A stretch of DNA of 62,801 nucleotides from Paracoccaceae bacterium. Lineage in GTDB: Bacteria; Pseudomonadota; Alphaproteobacteria; Rhodobacterales; Rhodobacteraceae. Shown one piece after another: positions 9,172-17,677 of this stretch. The DNA is taken from contig JAPUEK010000063.1 of assembly GCA_027492585.1 (NCBI GenBank), forward strand, positions 1 to 62,801, read 5' to 3'. The first letter of the stretch is position 1. Each line of letters opens with the position of its first letter. The position numbers were made by a program, and so were the translations under genes. The notes under the pieces were generated by a model, which was not told where the DNA came from, searched no databases, and worked only from the letters and a program-made list of their open reading frames with translations.

Positions 9172-10164
9172 ATGTCGGTGAGCAGTTTGCCGAAACTTGA
9201 GTTGCATCTCCACCTGGAAGGAGGGGCGCCGCCCGCCTTCATCCGGGGGGTGGCGCGCGAGAAGAACATGGATCTTTCGGGTCTGTTCAATGAATTCGGC
9301 GCCTATCGCTACAGCGATTTCTGGAGCTTTCTGAGGGTTTACGAGGCGGCGACCACCACGCTGAAAACGCCTGAGGATTACCATCGGCTGACGCTCGCGG
9401 TGCTGGAGGAAAGTGCCGCAAGCGGCGTGATCTATTCGGAGACCTTTCTCAGCCCCGATTTCTGCGGCGGGCGCGATGTGGGGGCCTGGCGGGAGTATCT
9501 GCACGCCATCGAGGAGGCCGCCGCGATTGGCGAACGGCAGATGGGCATCACCCTGCGCGGCATCGTCACCTGCATCCGCCATTTCGGCCCCGAGAAGGCG
9601 CGGGAGACGGCGCTTTGCGCGGCCGAGACGGCGGGGTCCTTCATCACCGGCTTCGGCATTGCCGGGGATGAGAAGATCGGTGCGCTGAAGGACTATCTCT
9701 GGTCCTTCGAGGCGGCGCGGGAGGCGGGTCTGCGGATCACCGCCCATGCCGGAGAATGGGGCGGGCCGGAGGAGGTGCGCGCCGCGATGAACGATCTCGG
9801 GGCGGAGCGCATCGGCCATGGGGTGCGGGCCATCGAGGATCTGGCTCTGGTGGACGAGATCGCGGAGCGCGGCGTGGTGCTTGAGGTTTGCCCCGGTTCC
9901 AACGTGGCGCTCGGGCTTTATCCCGATTTCCGCCGCCATCCCATCGGGCAGCTTTTCGACCGGGGGGTGAAAGTCACCGTCTCCACCGATGATCCGCCTT
10001 TTTTCCACACCACCATGGCGCGGGAATACGAACTCCTGAACCGGGCCTTCGACTGGGATGAGGGCGTCTTTGACAAGATCGCCCGAACCGCGCTTGACGC
10101 GGCTTTCTGTGATGCGGATACCAAGGCGAAGATTGCCAAGAAACTGGAGCAAGGCCATGCTTGA
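9172..10164 (+). CDS. add: adenosine deaminase (possibly adenine deaminase)
   Basis: The 330-residue metal-dependent amidohydrolase has the family's zinc ligands and catalytic residues: HLHLEGG near the N-terminus, HAGEWGG with His and the catalytic Glu, GHGVRA, and STDDPPFF with the metal Asp. These residues are shared by adenosine deaminase and the related adenine deaminases, so the exact substrate is not settled. The start at 9172 was chosen because the upstream ATG at 9154 is part of an intergenic repeat. It overlaps upp by eight bases and belongs to the nucleoside salvage operon. Confidence 0.88.
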   Translation: MSVSSLPKLELHLHLEGGAPPAFIRGVAREKNMDLSGLFNEFGAYRYSDFWSFLRVYEAATTTLKTPEDYHRLTLAVLEESAASGVIYSETFLSPDFCGGRDVGAWREYLHAIEEAAAIGERQMGITLRGIVTCIRHFGPEKARETALCAAETAGSFITGFGIAGDEKIGALKDYLWSFEAAREAGLRITAHAGEWGGPEEVRAAMNDLGAERIGHGVRAIEDLALVDEIAERGVVLEVCPGSNVALGLYPDFRRHPIGQLFDRGVKVTVSTDDPPFFHTTMAREYELLNRAFDWDEGVFDKIARTALDAAFCDADTKAKIAKKLEQGHA

Positions 10165-10789
10165 CCACCTGACCGTCGTGTCGCACCCGCTCGTCCAGCA
10201 CAAGCTGACCCTGATGCGGGAGAAGGACACCTCCACGGCCTCGTTCCGCAAGCTCCTGCGCGAGATCAGCCTGCTCTTGGCCTATGAGGTCACGCGGGCG
10301 TTGCCGATGACGACGAAATCCATCGAGACCCCGCTGGAACCGATGGAAGCCCCGGCCATCGACGGCAAGAAACTGGCGCTGATTTCCATTCTGCGCGCGG
10401 GCAATGGCCTGCTCGACGGTATTCTGGAACTGATCCCGGCGGCGCGGGTGGGCTTCGTCGGGCTCTACCGCGATCCGGAGACGCTCCAGCCTGTGCAATA
10501 TTATTGCAAACTGCCCGATCATCTGGAGGAGCGGCTGTCCATCGTCGTCGATCCCATGCTGGCGACGGGCAATTCCTCGGTGGCGGCGATCTCGCTTCTG
10601 AAACAATCGGGGGCGAAGAATATCCGGTTCCTGTGCCTTCTGGCGGCTCCGGAAGGGGTCGCGCGCATGAAGGAAGCCCATCCCGACGTGCCGATCGTCA
10701 CAGCAGCAGTAGACAGTCACCTCAATGACCATGGATATATTGTTCCGGGGCTAGGGGATGCGGGTGATCGCATGTTCGGCACCAAATAA
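10157..10789 (+). CDS. upp: uracil phosphoribosyltransferase
   Basis: The 210-residue enzyme condenses uracil with PRPP to UMP, recovering the base released by the cytidine/uridine branch of the operon. The PRPP loop [11 protein letters not shown] and the C-terminal uracil-binding [11 protein letters not shown] are visible. The length is normal. The ATG lies inside the end of add (ATGCTTGA overlap). It is the last gene of the operon. Confidence 0.95.
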   Translation: MLDHLTVVSHPLVQHKLTLMREKDTSTASFRKLLREISLLLAYEVTRALPMTTKSIETPLEPMEAPAIDGKKLALISILRAGNGLLDGILELIPAARVGFVGLYRDPETLQPVQYYCKLPDHLEERLSIVVDPMLATGNSSVAAISLLKQSGAKNIRFLCLLAAPEGVARMKEAHPDVPIVTAAVDSHLNDHGYIVPGLGDAGDRMFGTK

Positions 10790-10856
10790 AGTCATTCCCC
10801 CTTTACTCCGAAACAATGATCGCGCATGATTCGCCTCAAGCTACTTGGGGGTAGTC

Positions 10857-12167
10857 ATGCTTTTGAAAGTTGTTTCTGCCGCCATGCTGGCGACAGTCTG
10901 TTTCTCCTTTGCCGCGCAAGCGCAGTCGGTCGCGGATATCGGCGGGCCGGCGAACCTGCCCCCGGCGGGCTTCAAGGGGCAGCAATTCGTCGACAAACGC
11001 GGCTGCGTCTTCCTGAAGGCGGGCCTTGGCGGCACGACGAACTGGGTTCCGCGCGTCGGTCGTGACCGCAAGGCGCTTTGCGGCTATCCGCCGAGCTTTG
11101 CCAAGCCGCCGGAAGTGGTGGAGGTGGCCGAGGCTGCCCCGGCGCCCGCGAAACCGGCCCCGGCTCAGCCCGCACCCGCCAAGCCTGCCCCCGTGGTTCC
11201 GGCGCCGCGCGTGGCCGTGGCAAGTGCCGAGCCGCCGCCGTCGAGCTATGTGCCGGCCCCGGTTGCGACCGTGCGGGCCGCGCCTGCTCCCGTTGTTGTC
11301 GCAGCGCCCGTCGTCGTCGCTCCGGCGGTGGTTGCGCGCCAGCCGGCCCCCTATGTCGAGGTCGCGCCGCGTGGCGGATACGAGACTGTTTCCGGTCAGG
11401 GTCTGTCCGGCAAGATCGGCTGCTACAGTTCCGCCCCGGTGGCGGAGCGCGTGAAGCTGCGGAGCGGCGGGACCGCTGTGGTCTGCACCCGTGGCGACGG
11501 CACGATGACGGGCTGGCGTCCGCCGATCTATCCGCGCAGCGCCGGCGTCGGGGCCTCGCTGAGCGATCCGGTTGCCGTGACCCGTGCGGATCGCGGCGGG
11601 GCGGCCGGCTATGTGGCCGATTATGATTATGCGGCTGCGGCTCCGCGCCGCGCCGCGCCGGTGGAGGCTGTGCCGATGCCTCCGGCGGGCTATGAACTCG
11701 CCTGGGACGATGACCGTCTGAACCCGAACCGCGGGCGCGGCACCGCGCAGGGCTGGGCCGATCAGGATCAGGTCTGGACCCGCGAAATCCCGGCGCGTCT
11801 GGTCAGCGATGTCGCCAAAGCGAAGGCCAAGAAGGTCAAGCGGGTTGTCGTTGACGGCTCCGGAAACCGCGTGACGGTTTCCACCAAGAATTCTGCGACG
11901 GAAGCGGCCCCGGTGGCGAAGGCCCCGAAGGCCGCCGCCGCAGGCGGCAGCTATGTGCAGGTCGGCACCTTCGGGGTGCCTGCCAATGCGGAAGGGGCTG
12001 CGGCCCGGCTCAAGGCCATCGGCCTGCCGGTGGCGCGCTCCAGGATCACTTCAGGCGGCAAGGCCATGCAGATCGTGCTGGCGGGTCCCTTTGCCTCGGC
12101 TGCCGATGCGCGCGCTGCGCTGTCGATGGCGCGGGGCGCGGGCTTCGGCGACGCGATCCTGCGCTAA
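10857..12167 (+). CDS. secreted SPOR-domain protein
   Basis: This 436-residue protein begins with a Sec signal peptide ending near AAQAQS. The long middle is rich in Ala, Pro and Val, including repeated PAPAKPAPA-type segments that are probably extended and disordered. The last 75 residues (SYVQVGTFGVPANAEGAAAR onward) are a SPOR domain, which binds denuded peptidoglycan at division septa. A second Cys-containing module near 170-215 (SGKIGCYSS, VVCTRGDG) precedes it. The ATG at 10857 follows GGGGG; a TTG at 10845 was rejected. A strong terminator follows. Confidence 0.85.
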   Translation: MLLKVVSAAMLATVCFSFAAQAQSVADIGGPANLPPAGFKGQQFVDKRGCVFLKAGLGGTTNWVPRVGRDRKALCGYPPSFAKPPEVVEVAEAAPAPAKPAPAQPAPAKPAPVVPAPRVAVASAEPPPSSYVPAPVATVRAAPAPVVVAAPVVVAPAVVARQPAPYVEVAPRGGYETVSGQGLSGKIGCYSSAPVAERVKLRSGGTAVVCTRGDGTMTGWRPPIYPRSAGVGASLSDPVAVTRADRGGAAGYVADYDYAAAAPRRAAPVEAVPMPPAGYELAWDDDRLNPNRGRGTAQGWADQDQVWTREIPARLVSDVAKAKAKKVKRVVVDGSGNRVTVSTKNSATEAAPVAKAPKAAAAGGSYVQVGTFGVPANAEGAAARLKAIGLPVARSRITSGGKAMQIVLAGPFASAADARAALSMARGAGFGDAILR

Positions 12168-12190
12168 GAAGAAAATCGGGCAGATAATCC

Positions 12191-12226
12191 TGACCCCCGC
12201 GCCTCTGGTGCGGGGGTCATTTTATT
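12191..12226 (+). terminator. rho-independent terminator after the SPOR gene
   Basis: TGACCCCCGC at 12191-12200 pairs perfectly with GCGGGGGTCA at 12210-12219 around a nine-base loop and is followed by TTTTATT. The T tract overlaps the stop codon of the convergent gene, so the hairpin may serve both strands. Confidence 0.88.
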
Positions 12227-13241
12227 CAGAGCAGATCGCCTGAAACTGGATCCAGGCCTCGTCGGTCAGCAGAACGGAGCCGGAGCCTTCGGGGAAAGGA
12301 TCGCCCGCGATCAGCGCCTGCCCCAGCGGGTCGCCTGCCCCGAGGCTGAGCGCATAGGGCGTGGCGGAGAGATTGGCGGCCCGGAAGGCGGCCAGCAGCG
12401 GCTCTGCGCCAGGTTCGGGGGCCGGGGTGGCCAGAAGGGTTTCGGCATAGCCCGCCACCGCCGAGGAGGAGGTCGCCCCCGAGGTCAGGAGCCGCAGCGT
12501 CGCTGCCAGCCCCATATGGTCCAGAAGCGCCAGCACCGGATCGGTGCCGTCATTGGCGATCTCGACCGCGAGGATATGGCCCGAAAGCGCATCCGGCCCG
12601 TCGCTGCCCTCGACAAGGGCGGCGGGCAGCACGACGAGGTTGCCGGGTAGCAGAAGCGGTGCGGTCAGCGCCCCCCGGACCACCTCGATCCGCGGCGGGG
12701 TCTTGGGGAAAAGCCGGGTGGCAAGGGCCGCCGCCGCATGACGCCCGGAGACGGATTTGCAGGCCGACCCCGACAGCCGCCCGAGATCGGCAAGCGCGAA
12801 TTCCCCCAGCTCGTCCCGCGTCGGGGCCGGCAGAACGGCGGCGGTCTGCTGCACGAGCTTGCCCGGCAGCCAGAAGACCACGACGCCCACGACGACAAGC
12901 GCCGCCGCCCCCAGAACCGCGCCGCGCAGCCGTCCGGGATGGGGCCGGCGGCGTTCCAGCACGGTCCGCACCGTCTCCAGGGCCGCAATCATGTCGCGGT
13001 CATCGACTTCGAGCGTCTCGGGCGCATCCGCCCCCGGTCCGAACAGCGCCGGCACCTCGCCGGGGTTCAGCCGTTCAAGGGCGGGCAGCGACCATTGCGC
13101 CAATGCCATCTCGTTCTTCGGATCGCTGAGGATGATCGTCGCCTCGCGCAGGCCGACGATCACCTCCCGCCGTCTGGCCTGCGGATGTTCGCGCCAGAGG
13201 CCGGGGCTTTCCAGCCGCTGATATTTGCGAAGCGCCGTCAT
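12222..13241 (-). CDS. single-pass membrane protein with degenerate M48-peptidase-like domain
   Basis: The protein has 339 residues. About 105 N-terminal residues are probably cytoplasmic, one hydrophobic helix lies near 105-127 (GAVLGAAALVVVGVVVFWLP), and a C-terminal region follows. Within that region the run LLLPGNLVVLPAALVEGSDG then LSGHILAVEIANDGTDPVLA follows the pattern of M48 metallopeptidases (a FALPGG-type strand, then L-x-H-E-x-x-H). Here the zinc-binding HExxH is replaced by VEIAND, so zinc catalysis is not expected. A paralogous relation to active M48 proteins such as the lipoprotein at 33363 is possible. The relation is inferred from pattern only; a general hypothetical label is the safe alternative. 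Confidence 0.6.
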   Translation of the reverse strand: MTALRKYQRLESPGLWREHPQARRREVIVGLREATIILSDPKNEMALAQWSLPALERLNPGEVPALFGPGADAPETLEVDDRDMIAALETVRTVLERRRPHPGRLRGAVLGAAALVVVGVVVFWLPGKLVQQTAAVLPAPTRDELGEFALADLGRLSGSACKSVSGRHAAAALATRLFPKTPPRIEVVRGALTAPLLLPGNLVVLPAALVEGSDGPDALSGHILAVEIANDGTDPVLALLDHMGLAATLRLLTSGATSSSAVAGYAETLLATPAPEPGAEPLLAAFRAANLSATPYALSLGAGDPLGQALIAGDPFPEGSGSVLLTDEAWIQFQAICSE

Positions 13242-13344
13242 GCGCGTTGGGGGCCTGCTGCTGCCGATCTTCGGGCAAGGTTAGCCCAGCGGCAGCGGCT
13301 CCACAATGAGCCGCCGCAGGATTGATTGCCTGTCACGGATCAGG

Positions 13345-14970
13345 TCACTGGTCGATCAGCTTGGCGACGGCGCGCAGCTCGTATTTCTGGATCTTGCCGG
13401 TCGAGGTCTTCGGCAATTCGGTGAAGACGACGAGCTTCGGCGTCTTGAACCCGGCAAGGCGGCTGCGGCAATGGGCGATCAGCTCCGCTTCGGTCACGGA
13501 GGCGCCGGGCTTCAGCTCGACGAAGGCGCAAGGCACCTCGCCCCATTTGTCGTCGGGTTTGGCGACCACGGCACAGAGGCTGACGGCGGGATGGTGCATC
13601 AGCGCGCCCTCCACCTCCACCGAACTCACGTTCTCGCCGCCGGAGATGATGATGTCCTTGGCGCGGTCGGTGATCTTGATGTAGCCGTCCGGGTGCTGGA
13701 AGGCGATGTCGCCGGTGTGGAACCAGCCCTCCCTGAAGGCTTCGGCCGTGGCCTCGGGGTTCTTGTAATAGCCCTTCATCACCATGTTGCCGCGCATGGC
13801 GATCTCGCCCAGATGGGCGGCGTCGCGGGGAACGGGCTGGCCCTGGCTGTCCTGTACCTCGGCGCCTTCCTGCATGGCCATGGCGATGCCGGTGCGGGCC
13901 TTGAGTGCGGAGCGTTCCTCCCCCTCGGCCCCGTTCCACTCGGTCTGCCAGAGACATTCCGTTGCAGGGCCATAGGTTTCGGTCAGCCCGTAAACCTGGG
14001 TGACGTTGAAGCCCAGGGGCTCGAAAGCCGCAAGGGTGGCGGCAGGGGGCGGGGCGCCGGCGGTGAAGACCTCGACGGTGTGGGAGAAGGGGCGGCGGTC
14101 CTCCGGCTTGCAGTTGATCATCGTGTTCAGCACGATGGGCGCACCGCCGAAATGGGTAACGCCCTCATCCGCGATGGCGTCATAGATCGCCTTTGCCGTC
14201 ACGTCGCGGCAGCAGACGAGCGTGCCGCCGAGCATGGGGATCATCCAGGGGTGGCACCAGGCGTTGCAATGGAAAAGCGGCACGATGGTCAGGTAGACCG
14301 GGAAAAGCTGCATCCGCCAGCCGATGGCATTGGCCGTGGTGGCGAGATAGGCGCCGCGATGGTGGTAGACCACCCCCTTCGGACGCCCGGTGGTGCCGGA
14401 GGTGTAATTGATCGCAAGGCTTTCCCATTCATCGGCGGGCATCAGCCAAGCGGCTTCCGGATCGCCGCTGTCCAGCAGCGCCTCATAGGTCGGGTAGCGG
14501 CCGGTGGCGGTGAAGCCGGGGTCCACCACCTCCACAATCTGCGGCGCCTCCCCCTCCATTCGGCGGATCGCCTCTTCGGCAAGGGGCAGGAAGGCGGTGT
14601 CGCAGAGCAGCAGCTTTGCCCCGGCATGGCCGAAGATATAGGCGACGGTATCGGCATCGAGCCGGGTGTTGATGGTGTTCAGCACCGCGCCCGCCGCCGG
14701 CACGCCGAAATGCGCCTCCGCCTGTGCGGGCGTGTTCGGCAGGAGCGTGGCCACCACATCGCCGGGCGCGATGCCCTGCGCCGTCAGCGCCGAGGCGAGG
14801 CGGCTCACCCGGCGGGCGTAATCCGCATAGGTCAGCCGAACGTCCTTGCCGACAAGGGCCGTGCGATGGGCAAAGACATCCGCCGCCCGCTTCAGATGCG
14901 AAAGCGGCGTCAACGGCGCGTAATTGGCCGCGCATTTTCCCAATCCGGTCTCATCCGCCAGCCAGCCCAT
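13345..14970 (-). CDS. acyl-CoA synthetase (AMP-forming), medium/short-chain type
   Basis: The 541-residue ANL-family ligase forms acyl-CoA from a carboxylic acid, ATP and CoA. The A3 motif YTSGTTGRPKGVVYHH, YGLTETYGP, the GDIAFQHPDGYIKITDR hinge region and the catalytic-Lys motif KTSTGKIQKYELR are complete. The start region (ANYAPLTPLSHLKRAA) is typical of a large alphaproteobacterial clade that includes butyrate-, medium-chain- and methylmercaptopropionate-activating enzymes, so the substrate cannot be fixed. The ATG follows GGGGGGA. It diverges from the EamA transporter with only 93 bases between. Confidence 0.85.
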   Translation of the reverse strand: MGWLADETGLGKCAANYAPLTPLSHLKRAADVFAHRTALVGKDVRLTYADYARRVSRLASALTAQGIAPGDVVATLLPNTPAQAEAHFGVPAAGAVLNTINTRLDADTVAYIFGHAGAKLLLCDTAFLPLAEEAIRRMEGEAPQIVEVVDPGFTATGRYPTYEALLDSGDPEAAWLMPADEWESLAINYTSGTTGRPKGVVYHHRGAYLATTANAIGWRMQLFPVYLTIVPLFHCNAWCHPWMIPMLGGTLVCCRDVTAKAIYDAIADEGVTHFGGAPIVLNTMINCKPEDRRPFSHTVEVFTAGAPPPAATLAAFEPLGFNVTQVYGLTETYGPATECLWQTEWNGAEGEERSALKARTGIAMAMQEGAEVQDSQGQPVPRDAAHLGEIAMRGNMVMKGYYKNPEATAEAFREGWFHTGDIAFQHPDGYIKITDRAKDIIISGGENVSSVEVEGALMHHPAVSLCAVVAKPDDKWGEVPCAFVELKPGASVTEAELIAHCRSRLAGFKTPKLVVFTELPKTSTGKIQKYELRAVAKLIDQ

Positions 14971-15063
14971 GCTTCCCCCCGAGATGCCGCGATTTCCGCC
15001 GATTTTCGGGGAAGTGTCGCTTTCTGACGCGCAGAATGACCCCATGCGGGTGAGTTGAAAAGC

Positions 15064-16023
15064 ATGGAAACGAAGGATTGGCCCGTGACTGCGCCCCCTG
15101 TGACTGCGACCAGAGACCGCACCCTCGCCGCCGCGGGGTTGATTGGCGTCTATGCCATGGTGATCGGCTTCACCGACAATTACGTCCGGGTCATCGCCGA
15201 TCAGGGCGGACTCTGGCAGTTCCACTTCACCCGGACGGCCATGGCGATGGGTCTTCTCGCGCTTGCGGTGCCGGTGCTCGGCCTGAGGGTGAGGCCGGTG
15301 AACCTGCGGGCGGTGGTCGCGCGTTCGGCCATTCACGGGCTGGCCATGGTGATCTATTTCGGTGCGCTCGCCTTTCTGCCGGTGGCGCTGGTGGCGGCGG
15401 GGCTGTTCACCGCGCCGATCTTCGTCTTGCTGATCTCGCGCTTTGCCTATGGCCACCGGATCGGCCCGGTGCGGATTCTGGCGGTGGGGCTGGGGTTTCT
15501 GGGTGTTGTGCTGGTGCTCGGCCCGTCGGCGCTTTCGGGGGCTTCGCTCGCCGCGCTCCTGCCTGTTCTGGCGGGGGCCATGTATGCGATGGGCAACATC
15601 GCCACCCGCGAATGGTGTCCCGAAGAAAGTGCGGAGACTTTGCTGGCCGGCTTCTTTCTCGCCCTCGGGCTGATCGGAGCCATCGGGATGGCGGCGCTGA
15701 CCCTCTTTCCGATGGAGGTGCCGCCGGGGACGGCAGGCTTCCTCCTGCGCGGGCCGGTCTGGCCGAGCGGTGAGTTCCTGTTCTGGACCTTCGTGCAGGC
15801 GGCAGGCTCCCTTCTCGGGGTCGGCATGATGATCCGCGCCTATCAGATCACCGATGCCGGCCGCGCCTCGGTGCTGGAGTATGTGATCCTTCCGGCGTCC
15901 GCCTTCTGGGGATGGGTGTTGTGGCGCGAGACCCTTACCGTGACGGCGGTGGCCGGAATGATGCTGATCGTGGCGGCCGGAGCGATGATCGCGCTGAGGG
16001 CAAGGGTGCAGGAGGGGGCGTGA
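15064..16023 (+). CDS. EamA/DMT-family inner-membrane transporter
   Basis: The 319-residue protein has about ten hydrophobic segments arranged as two repeated five-helix EamA units, the hallmark of drug/metabolite transporters. The second unit ends with ASVLEYVILPASAFWGWVLW, a pattern common to the family. The likely role is export or uptake of a small metabolite, with no substrate evident. The start at 15064 is the first ATG, with a TTG nine bases earlier as an alternative. Confidence 0.85.
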   Translation: METKDWPVTAPPVTATRDRTLAAAGLIGVYAMVIGFTDNYVRVIADQGGLWQFHFTRTAMAMGLLALAVPVLGLRVRPVNLRAVVARSAIHGLAMVIYFGALAFLPVALVAAGLFTAPIFVLLISRFAYGHRIGPVRILAVGLGFLGVVLVLGPSALSGASLAALLPVLAGAMYAMGNIATREWCPEESAETLLAGFFLALGLIGAIGMAALTLFPMEVPPGTAGFLLRGPVWPSGEFLFWTFVQAAGSLLGVGMMIRAYQITDAGRASVLEYVILPASAFWGWVLWRETLTVTAVAGMMLIVAAGAMIALRARVQEGA

Positions 16024-16122
16024 AGCCCGCCGCTCCGCAGGCTGTCCCCCCGAAGCCGGAGTTGGGTCGGCGGACATTCGGCGGGTGCTGCGCCCCGCTG
16101 CGGGTCCGGAGGGGTCTTGCAT

Positions 16123-16166
16123 CCCTCCGCACCTCCCCGCAGGATATTTTCCGACAGAAAATGAAG
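16123..16166 (+). repeat. dispersed GGATATTT intergenic repeat, copy 4
   Basis: CCCTCCGCACCTCCCCGCAG is followed by GATATTTTCCGACAGAAAATG and a purine tail. It lies between the convergent ends of the EamA gene and tdk and is closest to copies 1 and 8. Confidence 0.7.
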
Positions 16167-16212
16167 AGCGTAGGAAGAGGGGCGCCTGCTCCGGTCTGAA
16201 GGCCGATGGAAC

Positions 16213-16791
16213 CTAGTCGCGGACGGCCTCGCGCCAGTGCCTGCGGCAGAGGCTCACATAGGTCTCGTTGCCGCCGATCACCACCTGCTCGCCGTCTTTC
16301 AGCGCCCGCCCGTCCGGCCCGCGCCGGATCACCATGGTCGCCTTCTTGCCGCAATGGCAGATGGTGCGGACCTCGCGCATCTCGTCGGCCCAGGCCAGAA
16401 GGGCTGCGGAACCGGGAAAGAGATTGCCCTGGAAATCGACGCGCAGGCCGTAGCACATCACCGGCACGCCGAGGTCGTCCACCGCGCAGGCCAACTGCCA
16501 GACCTGCGCTTTCGACAGGAACTGCGCTTCGTCGATGAAGACGCAGGCGACCTTGCCCTGCGAAAACCGGGCGGAAAGCTTGGCGTAGAGATCCTCGTCC
16601 ACGGCAAAGGTATCCGCGGGCTCTCCGATGCCGATGCGGCTGGCGATCCGGCCTTCTCCCGCACGATTGTCGAATTGCGCGGTGATGAGATAGGTCGTCA
16701 TCCCGCCCTCGCGGTAGTTGTGCGAGGCTTGCAGAAGCAGGGTCGATTTGCCCGCGTTCATCGTGGAATAGTTGAAGTAAAGCTTTGCCAT
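16213..16791 (-). CDS. tdk: thymidine kinase (type II)
   Basis: The 192-residue kinase phosphorylates thymidine (and deoxyuridine) with ATP. The P-loop STMNAGKST, the DEAQFL segment with the catalytic acidic residue, the zinc ligands of CHCGKKA with further Cys downstream, and the lasso segment ending in ETYVSLCRRHW match the type II family. The length is normal. It is convergent with the EamA gene. Together with deoA it gives the cell both kinase and phosphorylase routes for thymidine. Confidence 0.95.
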   Translation of the reverse strand: MAKLYFNYSTMNAGKSTLLLQASHNYREGGMTTYLITAQFDNRAGEGRIASRIGIGEPADTFAVDEDLYAKLSARFSQGKVACVFIDEAQFLSKAQVWQLACAVDDLGVPVMCYGLRVDFQGNLFPGSAALLAWADEMREVRTICHCGKKATMVIRRGPDGRALKDGEQVVIGGNETYVSLCRRHWREAVRD

Positions 16792-17188
16792 GCCGTCACA
16801 TAGCCACGCCCGACGGGCCGCGCAAGCGGTCCGGAACGCGGGAAAGACCGGGTGGGAGCCCTGTTCCTGTGGTGGCTGATCCGCACCGCGGGAGGAAAGC
16901 CGAGGGGGCTGCGGCGGGTGTCCGAACCAGTTAAGCGCCGCAAACCGGCATCACATCAAGGGACGGGCCCGCCGCACGGCCGCGAAAAACCAGAAACCCG
17001 ACCTTCCCGCACGAGACGGTGCGCGACGGACCCCCACCCGAACCGGCGCTGGGGACGCCGGCCATTCACTCACTACCATTCCGGTTGCCCGGAACACCTT
17101 TATCAATGACAAAGCCTTGCAGCGGGATTAATGGGAAAAGGCAAATTGAATTCCCCGGTCGCTTCGGATCGGGTTGTGAAGGCGTGAG
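16792..17188 (+). other. 397-base intergenic region between tdk and the CII-like gene
   Basis: This divergent region must hold the promoters of tdk and of the gene at 17189. No convincing ORF, tRNA or conserved RNA was recognised. The last 100 bases become AT-richer (TTTATCAATGACAAAG, then GGATTAATGGG), which suits a promoter for the rightward gene. Confidence 0.5.
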
Positions 17189-17641
17189 ATGAGTATCGAA
17201 AGCTACCTGAAAAAGCACAGTGAGGCGCTCGTCAAGGACGTGGGCATCGAGGCGGCCTGCGAAGCGACCGGCAAATCCAAGGCCACGCTCGGGCGTTACT
17301 ATTCCGACCAGAGCGAGCATGATGACCGCTTCATGCCGATTGATGTCGTGGCGAAGCTGGAGGCGGCGAGCCGGTTCCCGCATGTGACCTCGGCGCTTGC
17401 CGATCTGCGCGGGATCACGCTCTCCTATGATGCGGAGCGCAAGAACGCGGCCTCTTCGGGCGTCAATCAGGATGTGGTCATGCTGGCGCAGCGGTTTGCG
17501 GTGCTGATGTCGGAATACAATTCCGCCATCGGCGACGGGAAGATTTCCGTCAATGAAGCCAAGAGGTTGCTGCGTGAAACGCTTGCGCTGCAACAGGTGC
17601 TTCTGGACATGAAGCTGAACCTCGAGGAAGAGGCAGGCTGA
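17189..17641 (+). CDS. CII-like (CP76-type) small regulatory protein
   Basis: The protein has 150 residues. The N-terminal half (KDVGIEAACEATGKSKATLG, then RYYSD, then PIDVVAKLEAAS) resembles a helix-turn-helix of the phage regulatory CII/CP76 family, common as single chromosomal genes in Rhodobacterales. The C-terminal half is a predicted helical segment (LLRETLALQQVLLDMKLNLEEE) that could mediate oligomerisation. It stands alone between tdk and a helicase gene, with no phage structural genes near. Its targets are unknown. Confidence 0.55.
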   Translation: MSIESYLKKHSEALVKDVGIEAACEATGKSKATLGRYYSDQSEHDDRFMPIDVVAKLEAASRFPHVTSALADLRGITLSYDAERKNAASSGVNQDVVMLAQRFAVLMSEYNSAIGDGKISVNEAKRLLRETLALQQVLLDMKLNLEEEAG

Positions 17642-17671
17642 GCCGCCCCTTCACAGGGCGGCCCATTTTCT
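17642..17671 (+). terminator. hairpin between convergent CII-like and helicase genes
   Basis: GCCGCCC at 17642-17648 pairs with GGGCGGC at 17656-17662, followed by CCATTTTC. The T tract is short. It lies between two converging stop codons and could act in both directions. Confidence 0.6.
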
Positions 17672-17677
17672 GACAGA

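Noticed and set aside
7834-10251. 805-codon minus-strand open frame
   Set aside because: Antisense to deoB and add, both of which have intact catalytic motifs.
16792-17188. Possible SRP RNA or 6S RNA in the long gap before the CII-like gene
   Set aside because: The conserved SRP loop sequences and a 6S-like closed stem with central bubble could not be found.
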